From Qipengyuania algicida (lineage in GTDB: Bacteria > Pseudomonadota > Alphaproteobacteria > Sphingomonadales > Sphingomonadaceae), in contig NZ_WTYA01000003.1 in assembly GCF_009828025.1 (NCBI RefSeq), forward strand, positions 1 to 64,000: a stretch of DNA of 64,000 nucleotides, given 5' to 3'. Every line of letters begins with the position of its first letter. Position 1 is the first letter of the stretch. This document shows, piece by piece, positions 7,085 through 16,047 of the stretch. A model generated the notes under the pieces. The model saw only the letters and a list, made by a program, of their open reading frames with translations, was not told the DNA's origin and searched no databases. The translations under genes were made by a program, and so were the position numbers.

Positions 7085-9223
7085 ATGAGGAAAGGCATCT
7101 TCGCGGTCTTGGCTGCGGGTTCACTGGCTGCGTGCAGCATGGCATCGGACCCAGGGTCAAGCGCGGACCAGTCCCGCCTGGCTACACAGGGCGTCACCGA
7201 TGCACTGATCGCCCGCGGCCCCGGCAATGAATGGCTGACTTATGGTGGCGGACCGAACGAACAGCGATTCTCACCTCTCGACCAGATCAACGCCGAAAAT
7301 GTCGGTCAGCTCAAACTCGCCTGGTATGCCGATCTTGACACCGCGCGGGGGCAGGAAGCGACCCCGCTGATGCATGACGGCACTTTGTTCGTCACCACCG
7401 CATGGTCGATGGTCAAGGCCTATGATGCGACGACAGGCAAGCTCAAATGGGCCTACGACCCGCAAGTCCCGCGCGAAACGCTGATCCGGACCTGCTGTGA
7501 CGCGGTCAATCGCGGGGTCGCGCTATACGGCGACAAGGCCTTTGTCGGTACGCTGGACGGCAGGCTAGTGGCGCTCGATCAGAAGACCGGCAAGGTCTTG
7601 TGGTCGAAAACAGTCGTGCCCGACCAGAAGAGCTATACTATCACCGGTGCACCGCGGATCGCCAAGGGGCTGGTGCTGATCGGTTCGGGCGGTGCGGAAT
7701 ATCGCGCGCGCGGTTATCTTGCTGCCTATGATCCCGACACCGGGGCGCGCAAATGGATCTTCCACACCGTGCCAGGCAATCCCGCCGACGGGTTTGAAAA
7801 TGCCGCCATGGAGAAAGCCGCCGGGACCTGGGCAGGCGACTGGTGGAAGCTGGGCGGTGGCGGCACCGTGTGGGATTCGATCACCTATGATCCGCAGACC
7901 GGCCTCGTCTATTTCGGCACCGGCAATGCCGAGCCATGGAATCCGGCGGCTATGGACCGAGGCGACGGCGACAGCCTCTACACCGGCTCGATCGTCGCAG
8001 TGGATGCGGCAACGGGTCAGTATCGCTGGCATTTCCAGGAAACGCCTGAGGACCGCTGGGATTTCGATAGCGATGCGCAGATCACCGTCGCCGACCTGAC
8101 GATCGGTGGCAAGCAGCGCCATGTGATACTCCACGCACCCAAGAACGGCTTCGTCTATGTGTTAGACGCCAGGACTGGCGAATTCCTGTCCGGCAAGGGA
8201 TATGTCCCGCAGAACTGGACGTCCGGGCTCGACAAGAATGGTCGCCCGGTGATCCTTGCCGAAGCGCGTTACGAAAAGACCGGCAAGCCCTTCCTTGGTA
8301 CACCCGGCGCGATGGGTGCGCACAGCTGGCAACCGATGAGTTTTTCGCCCAAGACCGGGCTGCTCTATATCCCGACCAACTACACCTCACAGGCCTATCT
8401 TGCCGAAAAGGACTGGGAGCCCAGCGCAATAGGGTTTCAGGTCGGTCTCGATGCAGGCAGCGTCGCCATGCCAGCCAACAAGGCGGTGCGGGCAGCTTTC
8501 GCCAAGCAGTATACTGGCGCCCTCGTGGCATGGGACCCGGTGAAGCAGGAAAAGCGGTGGTCCATCCCCTACCCCGGCCCATGGAACGGCGGCACGTTGG
8601 CAACGGCAGGCAATCTGGTATTTCAGGGTACGGCCAAGGGTGGCGTTCGCGCCTACAGCGCCGACAATGGCAAACAGCTATGGACTTTCCCGGCGCAAAC
8701 CGGGGTCATCGCTGCACCGATGACCTACAGCATCGATGGCACACAATATGTCGCGGTGCTAGCCGGTTGGGGCGGTGTTTACGATCTTGTCGCGGGCGTA
8801 CTGCATGACAAGTCGGGGCCGGTCCGCAATGTCAGCCGCCTGCTGGTGTTCAAGCTTGGCGGGACCGCGAAACTGCCGCCTGCGCCGTCGCTCAATCAGG
8901 TCGTGCTCGACCCGCCCGCCTTCAAGGGTACGGCAGCGCAGGTCGCAAGGGGTTCACAGCTATACGGACGCTATTGCAGCGTCTGCCATGGCGATGCCGC
9001 CGTCGGCGGATCGCTGGTACCTGATCTGCGCCGATCCGGCGCCATCGCCAGTCCCGACGCGATCAGAGCGATTGTGATCGACGGTGCATTGAAGCACAAC
9101 GGGATGGTCAGCTTCGCCTCGGCGATCAAGCCCGAGGGGGCGGAAGACATCCGTCAATACATCATCAAACGCGCGAACGAAGATGCGGAACTGGCAAAGC
9201 AGGGCAAGGCGGCCAAGCGATAG
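7085..9223 (+). CDS. PQQ-dependent alcohol dehydrogenase with fused cytochrome c (quinohaemoprotein type), predicted lipoprotein
   Basis: A type II quinohaemoprotein dehydrogenase of 712 residues. The eight-bladed PQQ propeller covers about residues 45-590. It has the vicinal cysteine pair Cys137-Cys138 (RTCCDAV) that stacks on PQQ, the YFGTGNAEPWN blade and the catalytic-Asp region PEDRWDFDSDAQ. A C-terminal cytochrome c domain carries haem motif CSVCHG (Cys631, Cys634, His635) and a probable axial Met in HNGMVSF near 674. It oxidises primary alcohols in the periplasm and passes electrons to the respiratory chain. The N-terminus ends in SLAAC (Cys17), a lipobox, unlike the soluble type II enzymes. 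GGGGAGAG precedes ATG 7085. Confidence 0.92.
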   Translation: MRKGIFAVLAAGSLAACSMASDPGSSADQSRLATQGVTDALIARGPGNEWLTYGGGPNEQRFSPLDQINAENVGQLKLAWYADLDTARGQEATPLMHDGTLFVTTAWSMVKAYDATTGKLKWAYDPQVPRETLIRTCCDAVNRGVALYGDKAFVGTLDGRLVALDQKTGKVLWSKTVVPDQKSYTITGAPRIAKGLVLIGSGGAEYRARGYLAAYDPDTGARKWIFHTVPGNPADGFENAAMEKAAGTWAGDWWKLGGGGTVWDSITYDPQTGLVYFGTGNAEPWNPAAMDRGDGDSLYTGSIVAVDAATGQYRWHFQETPEDRWDFDSDAQITVADLTIGGKQRHVILHAPKNGFVYVLDARTGEFLSGKGYVPQNWTSGLDKNGRPVILAEARYEKTGKPFLGTPGAMGAHSWQPMSFSPKTGLLYIPTNYTSQAYLAEKDWEPSAIGFQVGLDAGSVAMPANKAVRAAFAKQYTGALVAWDPVKQEKRWSIPYPGPWNGGTLATAGNLVFQGTAKGGVRAYSADNGKQLWTFPAQTGVIAAPMTYSIDGTQYVAVLAGWGGVYDLVAGVLHDKSGPVRNVSRLLVFKLGGTAKLPPAPSLNQVVLDPPAFKGTAAQVARGSQLYGRYCSVCHGDAAVGGSLVPDLRRSGAIASPDAIRAIVIDGALKHNGMVSFASAIKPEGAEDIRQYIIKRANEDAELAKQGKAAKR

Positions 9224-9236
9224 GATAGCCTCGCCC

Positions 9237-9575
9237 TCAGGCAGCGATCGGAGACGGATGGTCGCTTTCGAAGCGGATGGCCTTGAAGCCGATATTGCGC
9301 AAGGCATCGACCACTGCATCGCGTTCCGACCGGCGCAAAGCCGGGGCCGTGGGCAGCACCTTGACCTTGGCATCGAGGAGGATGAACCCTCCGCTCATCA
9401 CCTTGCGCATGGCCTTGACCAGCGCATATTCCAAATAGCGCGGATCGGCGATCAGCTTTCCTTGCGCCGAAAAGGGTATTTCCGATTTGAAGTCGACGAA
9501 TCGACCCGAGCGGCGGTCTGCGACCTGCACGCGATCGGGATATATCCCCAGTTCGAAATCGATACGAAACAGCAT
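9237..9575 (-). CDS. Conserved-looking hypothetical protein with faint MreB/actin-fold N-terminal similarity
   Basis: A 112-residue protein with no signal peptide. The order of segments recalls the first subdomain of MreB: a first strand pair (FELGIYPDRVQVADRRSGR), then DFKSEIPFSAQGKLIA, a helix (EYALVKAMRKVMSGG) and a strand-helix unit (DAKVKVLPTAPALRRSERDAVVDALRNIGF) like the MreB VPSGxTEVERRAI region. The phosphate loop is not conserved and the second half of MreB is absent, so it would not be a working filament ATPase. This is pattern-based inference; a plain unknown protein is equally possible. It is convergent with the PQQ dehydrogenase gene, 13 bp from its stop. Confidence 0.6.
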   Translation of the reverse strand: MLFRIDFELGIYPDRVQVADRRSGRFVDFKSEIPFSAQGKLIADPRYLEYALVKAMRKVMSGGFILLDAKVKVLPTAPALRRSERDAVVDALRNIGFKAIRFESDHPSPIAA

Positions 9576-9814
9576 GGCGTAACTTCTGGATCGCTCCCGT
9601 ATTGCGCGTGTTTTATAACACGAGGCAGGGGGTGCGGTTCCTGAATATTAACCATAATTCATCGCATTATTAAATACGACTATCGCAATTTCTATGGCGT
9701 TCATGCACTTAATGCGCGCATTCGTATAAACGATGCTGATCGTCGTGCAGCTGTAATCTTTATGAATCGTGCGAATTCCAAACGTCGGCACGCATCGCTC
9801 TTTTTTTGGCGCAG
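9576..9814. other. AT-rich intergenic stretch, no gene seen
   Basis: A 239-bp AT-rich spacer lies upstream of the minus-strand gene at 9237-9575 and downstream of the minus-strand gene at 9815-10324. It contains runs such as GAATATTAACC and ATTATTAAATACG. I see no convincing ORF, tRNA or terminator. It may hold the promoter of the 112-aa gene. Confidence 0.4.
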
Positions 9815-10324
9815 TCAGTCTGATTCCTTCGCCAACACATGCAGCGTAGCGATAAAGGATGGAACGCCTCCGCTGGTCATGATCGCATAGAAACGGCCGT
9901 TGTCATGAGCTTTTTGCCATAGCTTCCGGTCCGTCCCTGCCTGCCATCCGTTGGCGGATTTGATGGCATAGAATGTTGCGGCGGTGCCGGCATGGAAGGC
10001 AGGGACGAGGCCCAGATCCGTCTGCAACGCGGCAGCGATGCCGGAATCGGGCTGCGGGGGAATTATGCCGCAGCCCTGGCGCGTCTCGCCTGCACTGATC
10101 GAATCTTCCACGCGCAGTACCAGTGGGCCGTTGTCTGTCGATTTGTAGCGCTGCGTCGCGGGATCGAAATGCGCCGGTGCACCCGCCACACCGCTCTGCC
10201 ATCCTTCGCGATCGGCTTGAGCCAGGATCGCCTGCGCCGATTGGCTGGACAGGCAGAAATGATCGAAATCTGCGACCACCGGATCGGTGACGGTCGCTGC
10301 AGCGAGCGCGAGCAATGCAATCAT
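9815..10324 (-). CDS. Exported hypothetical protein, 169 aa
   Basis: The N-terminus (MIALLALAAATVTDPVVADF) looks like a short signal peptide, so the product is probably periplasmic. The mature part has two cysteines (HFCLSS, QGCGII) that could form a disulfide, and a C-terminal half with alternating strands (TFYAIKSANGWQAG, RFYAIMTSGG, SFIATLHVL) suggesting a small beta-rich domain. I do not recognise a family with a known function. It is in the same direction as the nitronate monooxygenase gene downstream of it on the plus coordinate, separated by 40 bp, but need not be co-transcribed. Confidence 0.65.
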   Translation of the reverse strand: MIALLALAAATVTDPVVADFDHFCLSSQSAQAILAQADREGWQSGVAGAPAHFDPATQRYKSTDNGPLVLRVEDSISAGETRQGCGIIPPQPDSGIAAALQTDLGLVPAFHAGTAATFYAIKSANGWQAGTDRKLWQKAHDNGRFYAIMTSGGVPSFIATLHVLAKESD

Positions 10325-10364
10325 CGGTATCTCCGCTGAGGTAATCCGTACATCGGTTGCCGCC

Positions 10365-11375
10365 CTACCGACGCGTAAGGGCGCTTTCGCATTCCTGCAT
10401 CAACTGCGCGATGATGTCGGCAACCGGCTCTTCGGCCTTGACCATGCCGACCGACTGGCCCGCCATCAGCGATCCGTTCTCGACATCGCCATCGATCACC
10501 GCGCGGCGCAGCGCACCGGCCCAGTAGTGCTCGATCTGCAATTGCGCTTCGGCCATGGCGACTTCCTCGCGGTCGAGCGAACCCATGACCTCGCGCTGCT
10601 TGGCAGTGAATGCTTCGGTACCCTTGTTGCGCAGCGCGCGCACCGGGATCACCGGCAAACGCGGATCGAGCTGAACGCTGGTTATGGCATCGCGCGAGTT
10701 CGCGCGAAAGAATGCCTTCTTGAAATCGGGGTGCGCAATGCTCTCGGTCGCACAGGCAAAGCGCGTGCCGAGCTGGACGCCGCAGGCCCCCATCTCGAGA
10801 TAGCCGGCGATCGCCTCTCCCCGACCGATCCCCCCCGCGACGAACACCAGATGCTCGGCGGCCAGCTCGGGTAGCATTTCCTGCGCCAGCACGCTGGTCG
10901 AAACCGGGCCGATATGGCCGCCCGCCTCCATCCCCTCGATCACGAGAGCATCCGCGCCAGACCGCAGCAGTTTCTTTGCCAGCGCCAGCGTCGGCGCAAA
11001 GCAGATTACCTTGGCGCCACCCGCCTTGATCGCCTCGACGCTGCCTTTGGGCGGGATGCCGCCCGCGAGCACGACATGGCCGACGCCATGCTGGGTGCAG
11101 ACATCGATCAGATCGAACAATTGCGGATGCATGGTGATGAGGTTGACGCCGAAGGGCTTGTCGGTCAGCGACTTGGTCCCTGCAATCTCGCCGTCGAGCA
11201 GATCGGGCGTCATCGCCCCGCAGGCAATCACGCCGAACCCGCCGGCATTGGAGATCGCGGAGACGAGATTGCGCTCGGATACCCAGCTCATTGCGCCGCA
11301 CAGGATGGCGTATTGCGAACCGAGGAAGTCACAGCCGCGCTGCATCAGCGTGGCACTCTTGGAATAGCTGTTCAT
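10365..11375 (-). CDS. Nitronate monooxygenase (2-nitropropane dioxygenase family)
   Basis: A TIM-barrel flavoenzyme of 336 residues. Family marks are SNAGGFGVI (42-50), GVNLITMHP (76-84), VLAGGIPPKGS (102-112), the EAGGHIG motif (about 150-156) and the FMN phosphate loop VFVAGGIGRGEAI (178-190). Such enzymes oxidise alkyl nitronates with O2, but many members act on other substrates or as enoyl reductases. I start at ATG 11375; MQRGCDF at residue 11 is an alternative. It follows the metalloprotease gene by 46 bp on the same strand. Confidence 0.88.
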   Translation of the reverse strand: MNSYSKSATLMQRGCDFLGSQYAILCGAMSWVSERNLVSAISNAGGFGVIACGAMTPDLLDGEIAGTKSLTDKPFGVNLITMHPQLFDLIDVCTQHGVGHVVLAGGIPPKGSVEAIKAGGAKVICFAPTLALAKKLLRSGADALVIEGMEAGGHIGPVSTSVLAQEMLPELAAEHLVFVAGGIGRGEAIAGYLEMGACGVQLGTRFACATESIAHPDFKKAFFRANSRDAITSVQLDPRLPVIPVRALRNKGTEAFTAKQREVMGSLDREEVAMAEAQLQIEHYWAGALRRAVIDGDVENGSLMAGQSVGMVKAEEPVADIIAQLMQECESALTRR

Positions 11376-11421
11376 CGCGCGGCGATAGAAAGGCGAAGGC
11401 CGAACGGCAAGTGGGTGATGC

Positions 11422-13896
11422 CTACAAGTCCATCCAGCCGCCCTCTCCTCCGCCGATAGGATCGGCGGGCGGGATCGGGGTCGCACGTGGCAGATCCTTG
11501 GCCAGCGCCGCGCGCTGCTTGGGATCGAGCAATCGGCGCGACAGGCTGGCCGCCCATGCACGCGAGGCGGCATCGCCCCGGTCCTTGGCCAATGCCGCAC
11601 CAATATCGTCGAGCTTCTGGTCGATGGCGGCGGCGACTTCAGGGGTCGTCGTCCTGTTTGCCGCGACCGAAGCCAACATGGTGATGGTGCGATAGGCAAT
11701 GCGGCGCGCCAGCGCGTCATCGTGACGGTCGATGGCGCGCGCGGTGAGCCGGTCGAGGATTTCTTCGACGCCCAGCATCGACCCATCCTGCGCGTGCTGC
11801 GCCGATACGCGGTCGAGCCGCGCTGGCGCCAGCAGCGATCCGAGCGTGATCTCCGCCGCCGCATCGGCGGCGACCAACGGATCGAACAGCGGGCTGCGTT
11901 CACCGGCAAAAATCTCGATATCGAACTGGCGGTTGTCCGACCCGTTGCGCGGCGAGGACAGCAGCGGCACCAGCCGCGCGGGTACGCGCAACGCCTCGGG
12001 AGACAGCGTCGCCAGCAGCGCGTCGAGCGCGGCGCGCTGGTCGGCTGCGGGGACTGGCAACGCGCGTTCCCGTTCGCCGCCCTTGACCGCATAGGAGAAG
12101 TCGCCCCCGCCGATCGCCTTTGCCGCAGCCACAACCTCATAGCGGGTGAGCAGCCAGATCGGGACGAAGCGGCGGCGCAGATTGGCCATCGGTTCGCCCG
12201 GCGCGAGCGCGCCAAGCCCGAATTGCGCAATTGCGGCCTGACGCACGCTCATCATCCGGGTGAGTTCGGCGGTGGGGTTCGCGCCATCGTCCCACAAGCC
12301 ACCCCAGCGCTGCGCGGTGTCCGGAGCGCGCGCATCGCCGTCCTGCACATAGCGCAGCCCGCTGGTGACCACGGCGGCGGCCTTTGCGCGCGCGGTGGCC
12401 TCGTCCGGCTCGCCATAGAGCCAGTCGACCGTTGCCATGTCCCAGTTGCCCACGCCCACGCCATAGGCGTCGCTGAGGTCAGGCTTGCCATCGACCAGCC
12501 CGATCCGCGGTGGCGGATAATCCATCACCGAGGCGCGATCCTGCGTACTGGCGGCAAAATTATGCGCGAAGCCGAGTGTATGACCGACTTCGTGCGCGGC
12601 GAGCTGGCGCAGCCGGGCGAGCGCCACCTGCACCGGATCGTTCGGATCGCCGGTATTGAGCCTGTCCGCCCCCACCAGCCCTTCGAAAATCTGAATGTCC
12701 TGCCTTGCGCGGAGCGAGCCAAGCACGACCATGCCCTTGACGATCTCACCGGTGCGCGGATCGACGATCTCCTGCCCGTAGGACCAGCCGCGCGTCGCCC
12801 GGTCGTCCCAGTTGACGACATTGTAACGCACGTCGAGCGGATCGATGTTCTTGGGCAGAACCTTGACCTCGAAGGCGTCGATATAACCGGCGGCGGTGAA
12901 CGCCCGTTTCCACCAGCTGACCCCATCGATCAGCGCCTGCCGGATCGGTTCGGGCGCGCGATTGTCGATGTAATAGACGATCGGTTGCTTCACCCGCGAC
13001 GGCGCAGGGCCGGGATTGACCTTCTCCAGCCGGAAGCGATTGGCGAAATCGCGAACCACGTCTTCACCCAGCGGCGCAGCGAAATCGACCACTTGCGTCG
13101 CAAAGCCACCGATACGCGGATCGAACGCGCGCGGGACGAATCCCGGTCCGGGCAGCTTCACGAAGCTGGAATGGACGGTGAAGCTGACCTGCCGCGGATC
13201 GGGCGCGATGTTTGCCACCTCGTCGCCCGGCCTGTCCGAAGCGAATGTCTGGATCGCGTCGACCTCGACATTGTCGGGGAAGACCTTGACCGAGGCAGGC
13301 ACCGCCGCACTCAACTTGTCGGCGAGCTTGAACCCCGCCCCCGCCCCTTGCGGATTGTCGCCGGTGCCCATGGTGTCGCTGCTCTGGTTGAGCGAGTCCG
13401 CGATTCCCAGCGTGTCGGACGCGAGGAAGCCCGAGATGTCGACGACATAGCTGCCATCGGGCAGGGTTTCGGCGATGTCGCCCATCCACACGGTCGAGGT
13501 GGCGAAATCGCCGCTGCCGCGCGGATCGCTCTGCTCGGCGCCCGTTGCACGGAAGCGCGGGTTCTCGAACTGGATGGCGACTTTCTTGCCCAGTCGCCGG
13601 AATGCGATGATCTGCGTATTGCCGACCCGCCCACGGTCGAGGAAGGTCGGTGCTGCGCCAAGCCCGGTCCTGAGCGCGGTCGAGTAGAGATAGCGCGCCG
13701 ACACCCCGTCATCGCCCGGCGCGGGCAGGGTCATCAGGATACGCCCGCCGTCAACGTCGACATGGACCGGCATCAGCCCCTGATGCGCATCGGTATGGGC
13801 GAACACCGCATCAGCGGGCTTGGGGGCAGGCGTGGGTACGGCTGCCGCCGGAGCAGCCAGCGCCAGCAGGCTCGCGAAAGTCACAAATTGCCGCAT
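11422..13896 (-). CDS. Exported zinc metalloprotease (DUF5117-type, metzincin motif)
   Basis: An 824-residue protein starting with a signal peptide (MRQFVTFASLLALAAPAAA). The zinc site is HEVGHTLGFAH at residues 435-445, a full HExxHxxGxxH metzincin motif, followed by a Met-turn-like SVMDYPPP. The N-terminal 300 residues match the DUF5117/DUF5118 arrangement of large secreted proteases of Bacteroidetes and sphingomonads; the region after the active site is an all-helical C-terminal domain. ATG 13896 is preferred, with GGGGA upstream, over a TTG at 13914. It probably degrades peptides in the periplasm or outside the cell; the substrate is unknown. Confidence 0.88.
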   Translation of the reverse strand: MRQFVTFASLLALAAPAAAVPTPAPKPADAVFAHTDAHQGLMPVHVDVDGGRILMTLPAPGDDGVSARYLYSTALRTGLGAAPTFLDRGRVGNTQIIAFRRLGKKVAIQFENPRFRATGAEQSDPRGSGDFATSTVWMGDIAETLPDGSYVVDISGFLASDTLGIADSLNQSSDTMGTGDNPQGAGAGFKLADKLSAAVPASVKVFPDNVEVDAIQTFASDRPGDEVANIAPDPRQVSFTVHSSFVKLPGPGFVPRAFDPRIGGFATQVVDFAAPLGEDVVRDFANRFRLEKVNPGPAPSRVKQPIVYYIDNRAPEPIRQALIDGVSWWKRAFTAAGYIDAFEVKVLPKNIDPLDVRYNVVNWDDRATRGWSYGQEIVDPRTGEIVKGMVVLGSLRARQDIQIFEGLVGADRLNTGDPNDPVQVALARLRQLAAHEVGHTLGFAHNFAASTQDRASVMDYPPPRIGLVDGKPDLSDAYGVGVGNWDMATVDWLYGEPDEATARAKAAAVVTSGLRYVQDGDARAPDTAQRWGGLWDDGANPTAELTRMMSVRQAAIAQFGLGALAPGEPMANLRRRFVPIWLLTRYEVVAAAKAIGGGDFSYAVKGGERERALPVPAADQRAALDALLATLSPEALRVPARLVPLLSSPRNGSDNRQFDIEIFAGERSPLFDPLVAADAAAEITLGSLLAPARLDRVSAQHAQDGSMLGVEEILDRLTARAIDRHDDALARRIAYRTITMLASVAANRTTTPEVAAAIDQKLDDIGAALAKDRGDAASRAWAASLSRRLLDPKQRAALAKDLPRATPIPPADPIGGGEGGWMDL

Positions 13897-13956
13897 GATG
13901 TCCCCGTTATTCAATGTCCCCGACGATGCTCCCGCCGCGCCTTCTGCGCAATCCCT

Positions 13957-15252
13957 TCAGGCCGCCTCGTCCTTTGCATCCAGCCCATAGGCGGTATGGA
14001 GCACACGCACCGCAAGTTCCGTCTCGTCCTCGTCGATGAGGACCGAAACCTTGATTTCGCTGGTCGTGATCGCCTGGATATTGATCCCGCGTTCGGCCAG
14101 CGCCCGGAACATGTTGCTGGCAACGCCCGCATGGCTCTTCATCCCCACGCCGACTACGCTGATCTTTGCGATCTTGCTGTCGGTGATGATGCGGTTGAAG
14201 CCGATATTGCCGCGCTGGTCCTCCAGCAGAGCCTGCGCGCGGGCAAGGTCCGCCTGCGGCACGGTGAAGGTGACGTCGGTCTCGCCCTTGTCGCGCCCGA
14301 CGTTCTGGATGATCATGTCGACGTTGATCGACGCCTTGGCGAGCGGCTCGAAGATATTCGCCACTGCACCGGGCCGGTCGGGCACGCGGGTGAGGATGAT
14401 CTTGGCTTCGTTCTTGTCATGCGCGATGCCGGTTACGTGTTGGCGTTCCATTTCGCCCTTCTCCACCAATTCGTTCATTTCCTCCTCCGACACGATCATC
14501 GTGCCGGGGAGCGCGTCTGCGGGGGTCGCATTGTCATCGACGAAGCTGGAGAGGACCTGCACCCTCACGCCCTCCTTCATGGCCAGCCCGACCGAGCGGG
14601 TCTGGAGCACCTTGGCCCCGACGCTCGCCAGTTCGAGCATTTCCTCATAGGTCACTGCTTTCAGCTTGCGGGCCTTGGCGACGATGCGCGGGTCGGTGGT
14701 GTAGACACCGTCGACGTCGGTGTAGATGTCGCAGCGATCGGCCCCAATCGCGGCCGCGACCGCGACCGCCGACGTGTCCGATCCGCCGCGGCCCAGCGTG
14801 GTAATCCGGCCGTCCCCGGACAAGCCCTGAAAGCCGGGAATGACGGCGATTTCGCCGCGCCCGAGGCTTTCGAGCAGCGCTTCGCTGTCGATGTCCTCGA
14901 TGCGGGCCTTGGCATGCGCCTCGATCGTATGGACCGGCAATTGCCAGCCAAGCCAGCTGCGTGCCTTGCATCCCAGTGACTGGAGCGTGAGTGCGAGCAA
15001 GCCGCTGGTAACCTGCTCGCCGCTGGCCACCACCACATCGTATTCGGCCGGATCGTAAAGCGCGTTGGCCTCGCGGCAGAAATTGACGAGGCGGTCGGTT
15101 TCGCCCGCCATTGCGGAAACCACCACCGCAACTTCGTCGCGCGTGCCATCGGGTTTGAGCGCGGCCTGCTTGCGCACGATATTCGCGACGCGCCGGATGC
15201 GCTCGGTCCCGGCCATCGAGGTGCCGCCGAATTTCATCACGATCCGCGCCAA
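13957..15252 (-). CDS. lysC: Aspartate kinase
   Basis: Catalyses ATP-dependent phosphorylation of aspartate, the first step to lysine, threonine, methionine and diaminopimelate. The 431-residue product has KFGGTS at 7-12, the kinase domain to about 250 (GRGGSDTSAVAVAAA, YTDVDGVYTTDPR) and two C-terminal ACT domains (VPDRPGAVANIF, VGVGMKSHAGVAS) for feedback control. The start is TTG at 15252: AGGAGG lies eight bases upstream, and MARIVMKFGGTS is the family N-terminus, so the non-ATG start is well supported. It is divergent from ubiG across 51 bp. Confidence 0.96.
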   Translation of the reverse strand: MARIVMKFGGTSMAGTERIRRVANIVRKQAALKPDGTRDEVAVVVSAMAGETDRLVNFCREANALYDPAEYDVVVASGEQVTSGLLALTLQSLGCKARSWLGWQLPVHTIEAHAKARIEDIDSEALLESLGRGEIAVIPGFQGLSGDGRITTLGRGGSDTSAVAVAAAIGADRCDIYTDVDGVYTTDPRIVAKARKLKAVTYEEMLELASVGAKVLQTRSVGLAMKEGVRVQVLSSFVDDNATPADALPGTMIVSEEEMNELVEKGEMERQHVTGIAHDKNEAKIILTRVPDRPGAVANIFEPLAKASINVDMIIQNVGRDKGETDVTFTVPQADLARAQALLEDQRGNIGFNRIITDSKIAKISVVGVGMKSHAGVASNMFRALAERGINIQAITTSEIKVSVLIDEDETELAVRVLHTAYGLDAKDEAA

Positions 15253-15303
15253 GGAATGAGCCTCCTGCTGGTAAGTGCAACCGGGCGCTGTTAGGGAGCG
15301 CGC

Positions 15304-16041
15304 ATGGGCGATGCAACCGTATCAAAAGCAACCATCCGTGCCGAAGAGGCCGAACATTTCGGTCGTCTGGCTTCCGAGTGGTGGAACCCGAAGGGCAGTT
15401 CGGCAATGCTGCACCGGATGAATCCGGTTCGGCTGGGCTATATCAGGACCGCAATCGACACGCATTTTCAGACGGATAGCACCGATCTCAAGCCGTTGGC
15501 GGCCAAGACTGCGCTGGATGTCGGATGCGGCGCGGGGCTGCTGTGCGAACCGCTCGCACGGCTCGGAGCGCAGGTTACCGGCGTCGATGCGGCGCCAGAA
15601 AATATCGCTGCGGCACAGGCCCATGCGCTGGGCAGCGGGTTGGCGATCGATTACCGCTCGGGGGATCTTGCAGCGCTCGACCTCGGCCAGTTCGATCTGG
15701 TCACCGCGATGGAAGTGCTCGAACACGTCGCCGACAAGCCTGCTTTCCTTGCCGCGCTTGCCGCGAGCCTGAAACCGGGCGGGCTGTTGGTCCTGTCCAC
15801 CCCCAACCGCACGCCGAAGAGCAGATTGCTGCTCGTCGGCGCCGCCGAAGCCGTCGGCGCGATCCCGCGCGGTACGCATGACTGGGACGATTTCGTGACG
15901 CTCGATGAACTGGACAAGCTGTTCGGCGAAGCCGGGCTGAAGCGCGATGAGACGCGCGGCATCTGCTTTTCGCCGCTGAAGGGTTTTCACCTGACGGACG
16001 ATCTTTCGCTCGACATTATCTGCGCTGCACGGCACGGCTGA
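15304..16041 (+). CDS. ubiG: 3-demethylubiquinone 3-O-methyltransferase
   Basis: A class I SAM-dependent methyltransferase that performs both O-methylations of ubiquinone synthesis. In its 245 residues the UbiG N-terminus EAEHFGRLASEWWNPKGSS (15-33) is followed by the SAM-binding motif LDVGCGAGL (71-79), VTGVDAAPENI and the post-I motifs AMEVLEHVAD and LSTPNRTPKS. The length is normal. It lies next to lysC and is followed after 6 bp by an AI-2E transporter gene, so the two are probably co-transcribed. Confidence 0.96.
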   Translation: MGDATVSKATIRAEEAEHFGRLASEWWNPKGSSAMLHRMNPVRLGYIRTAIDTHFQTDSTDLKPLAAKTALDVGCGAGLLCEPLARLGAQVTGVDAAPENIAAAQAHALGSGLAIDYRSGDLAALDLGQFDLVTAMEVLEHVADKPAFLAALAASLKPGGLLVLSTPNRTPKSRLLLVGAAEAVGAIPRGTHDWDDFVTLDELDKLFGEAGLKRDETRGICFSPLKGFHLTDDLSLDIICAARHG

Positions 16042-16047
16042 CCCGCT

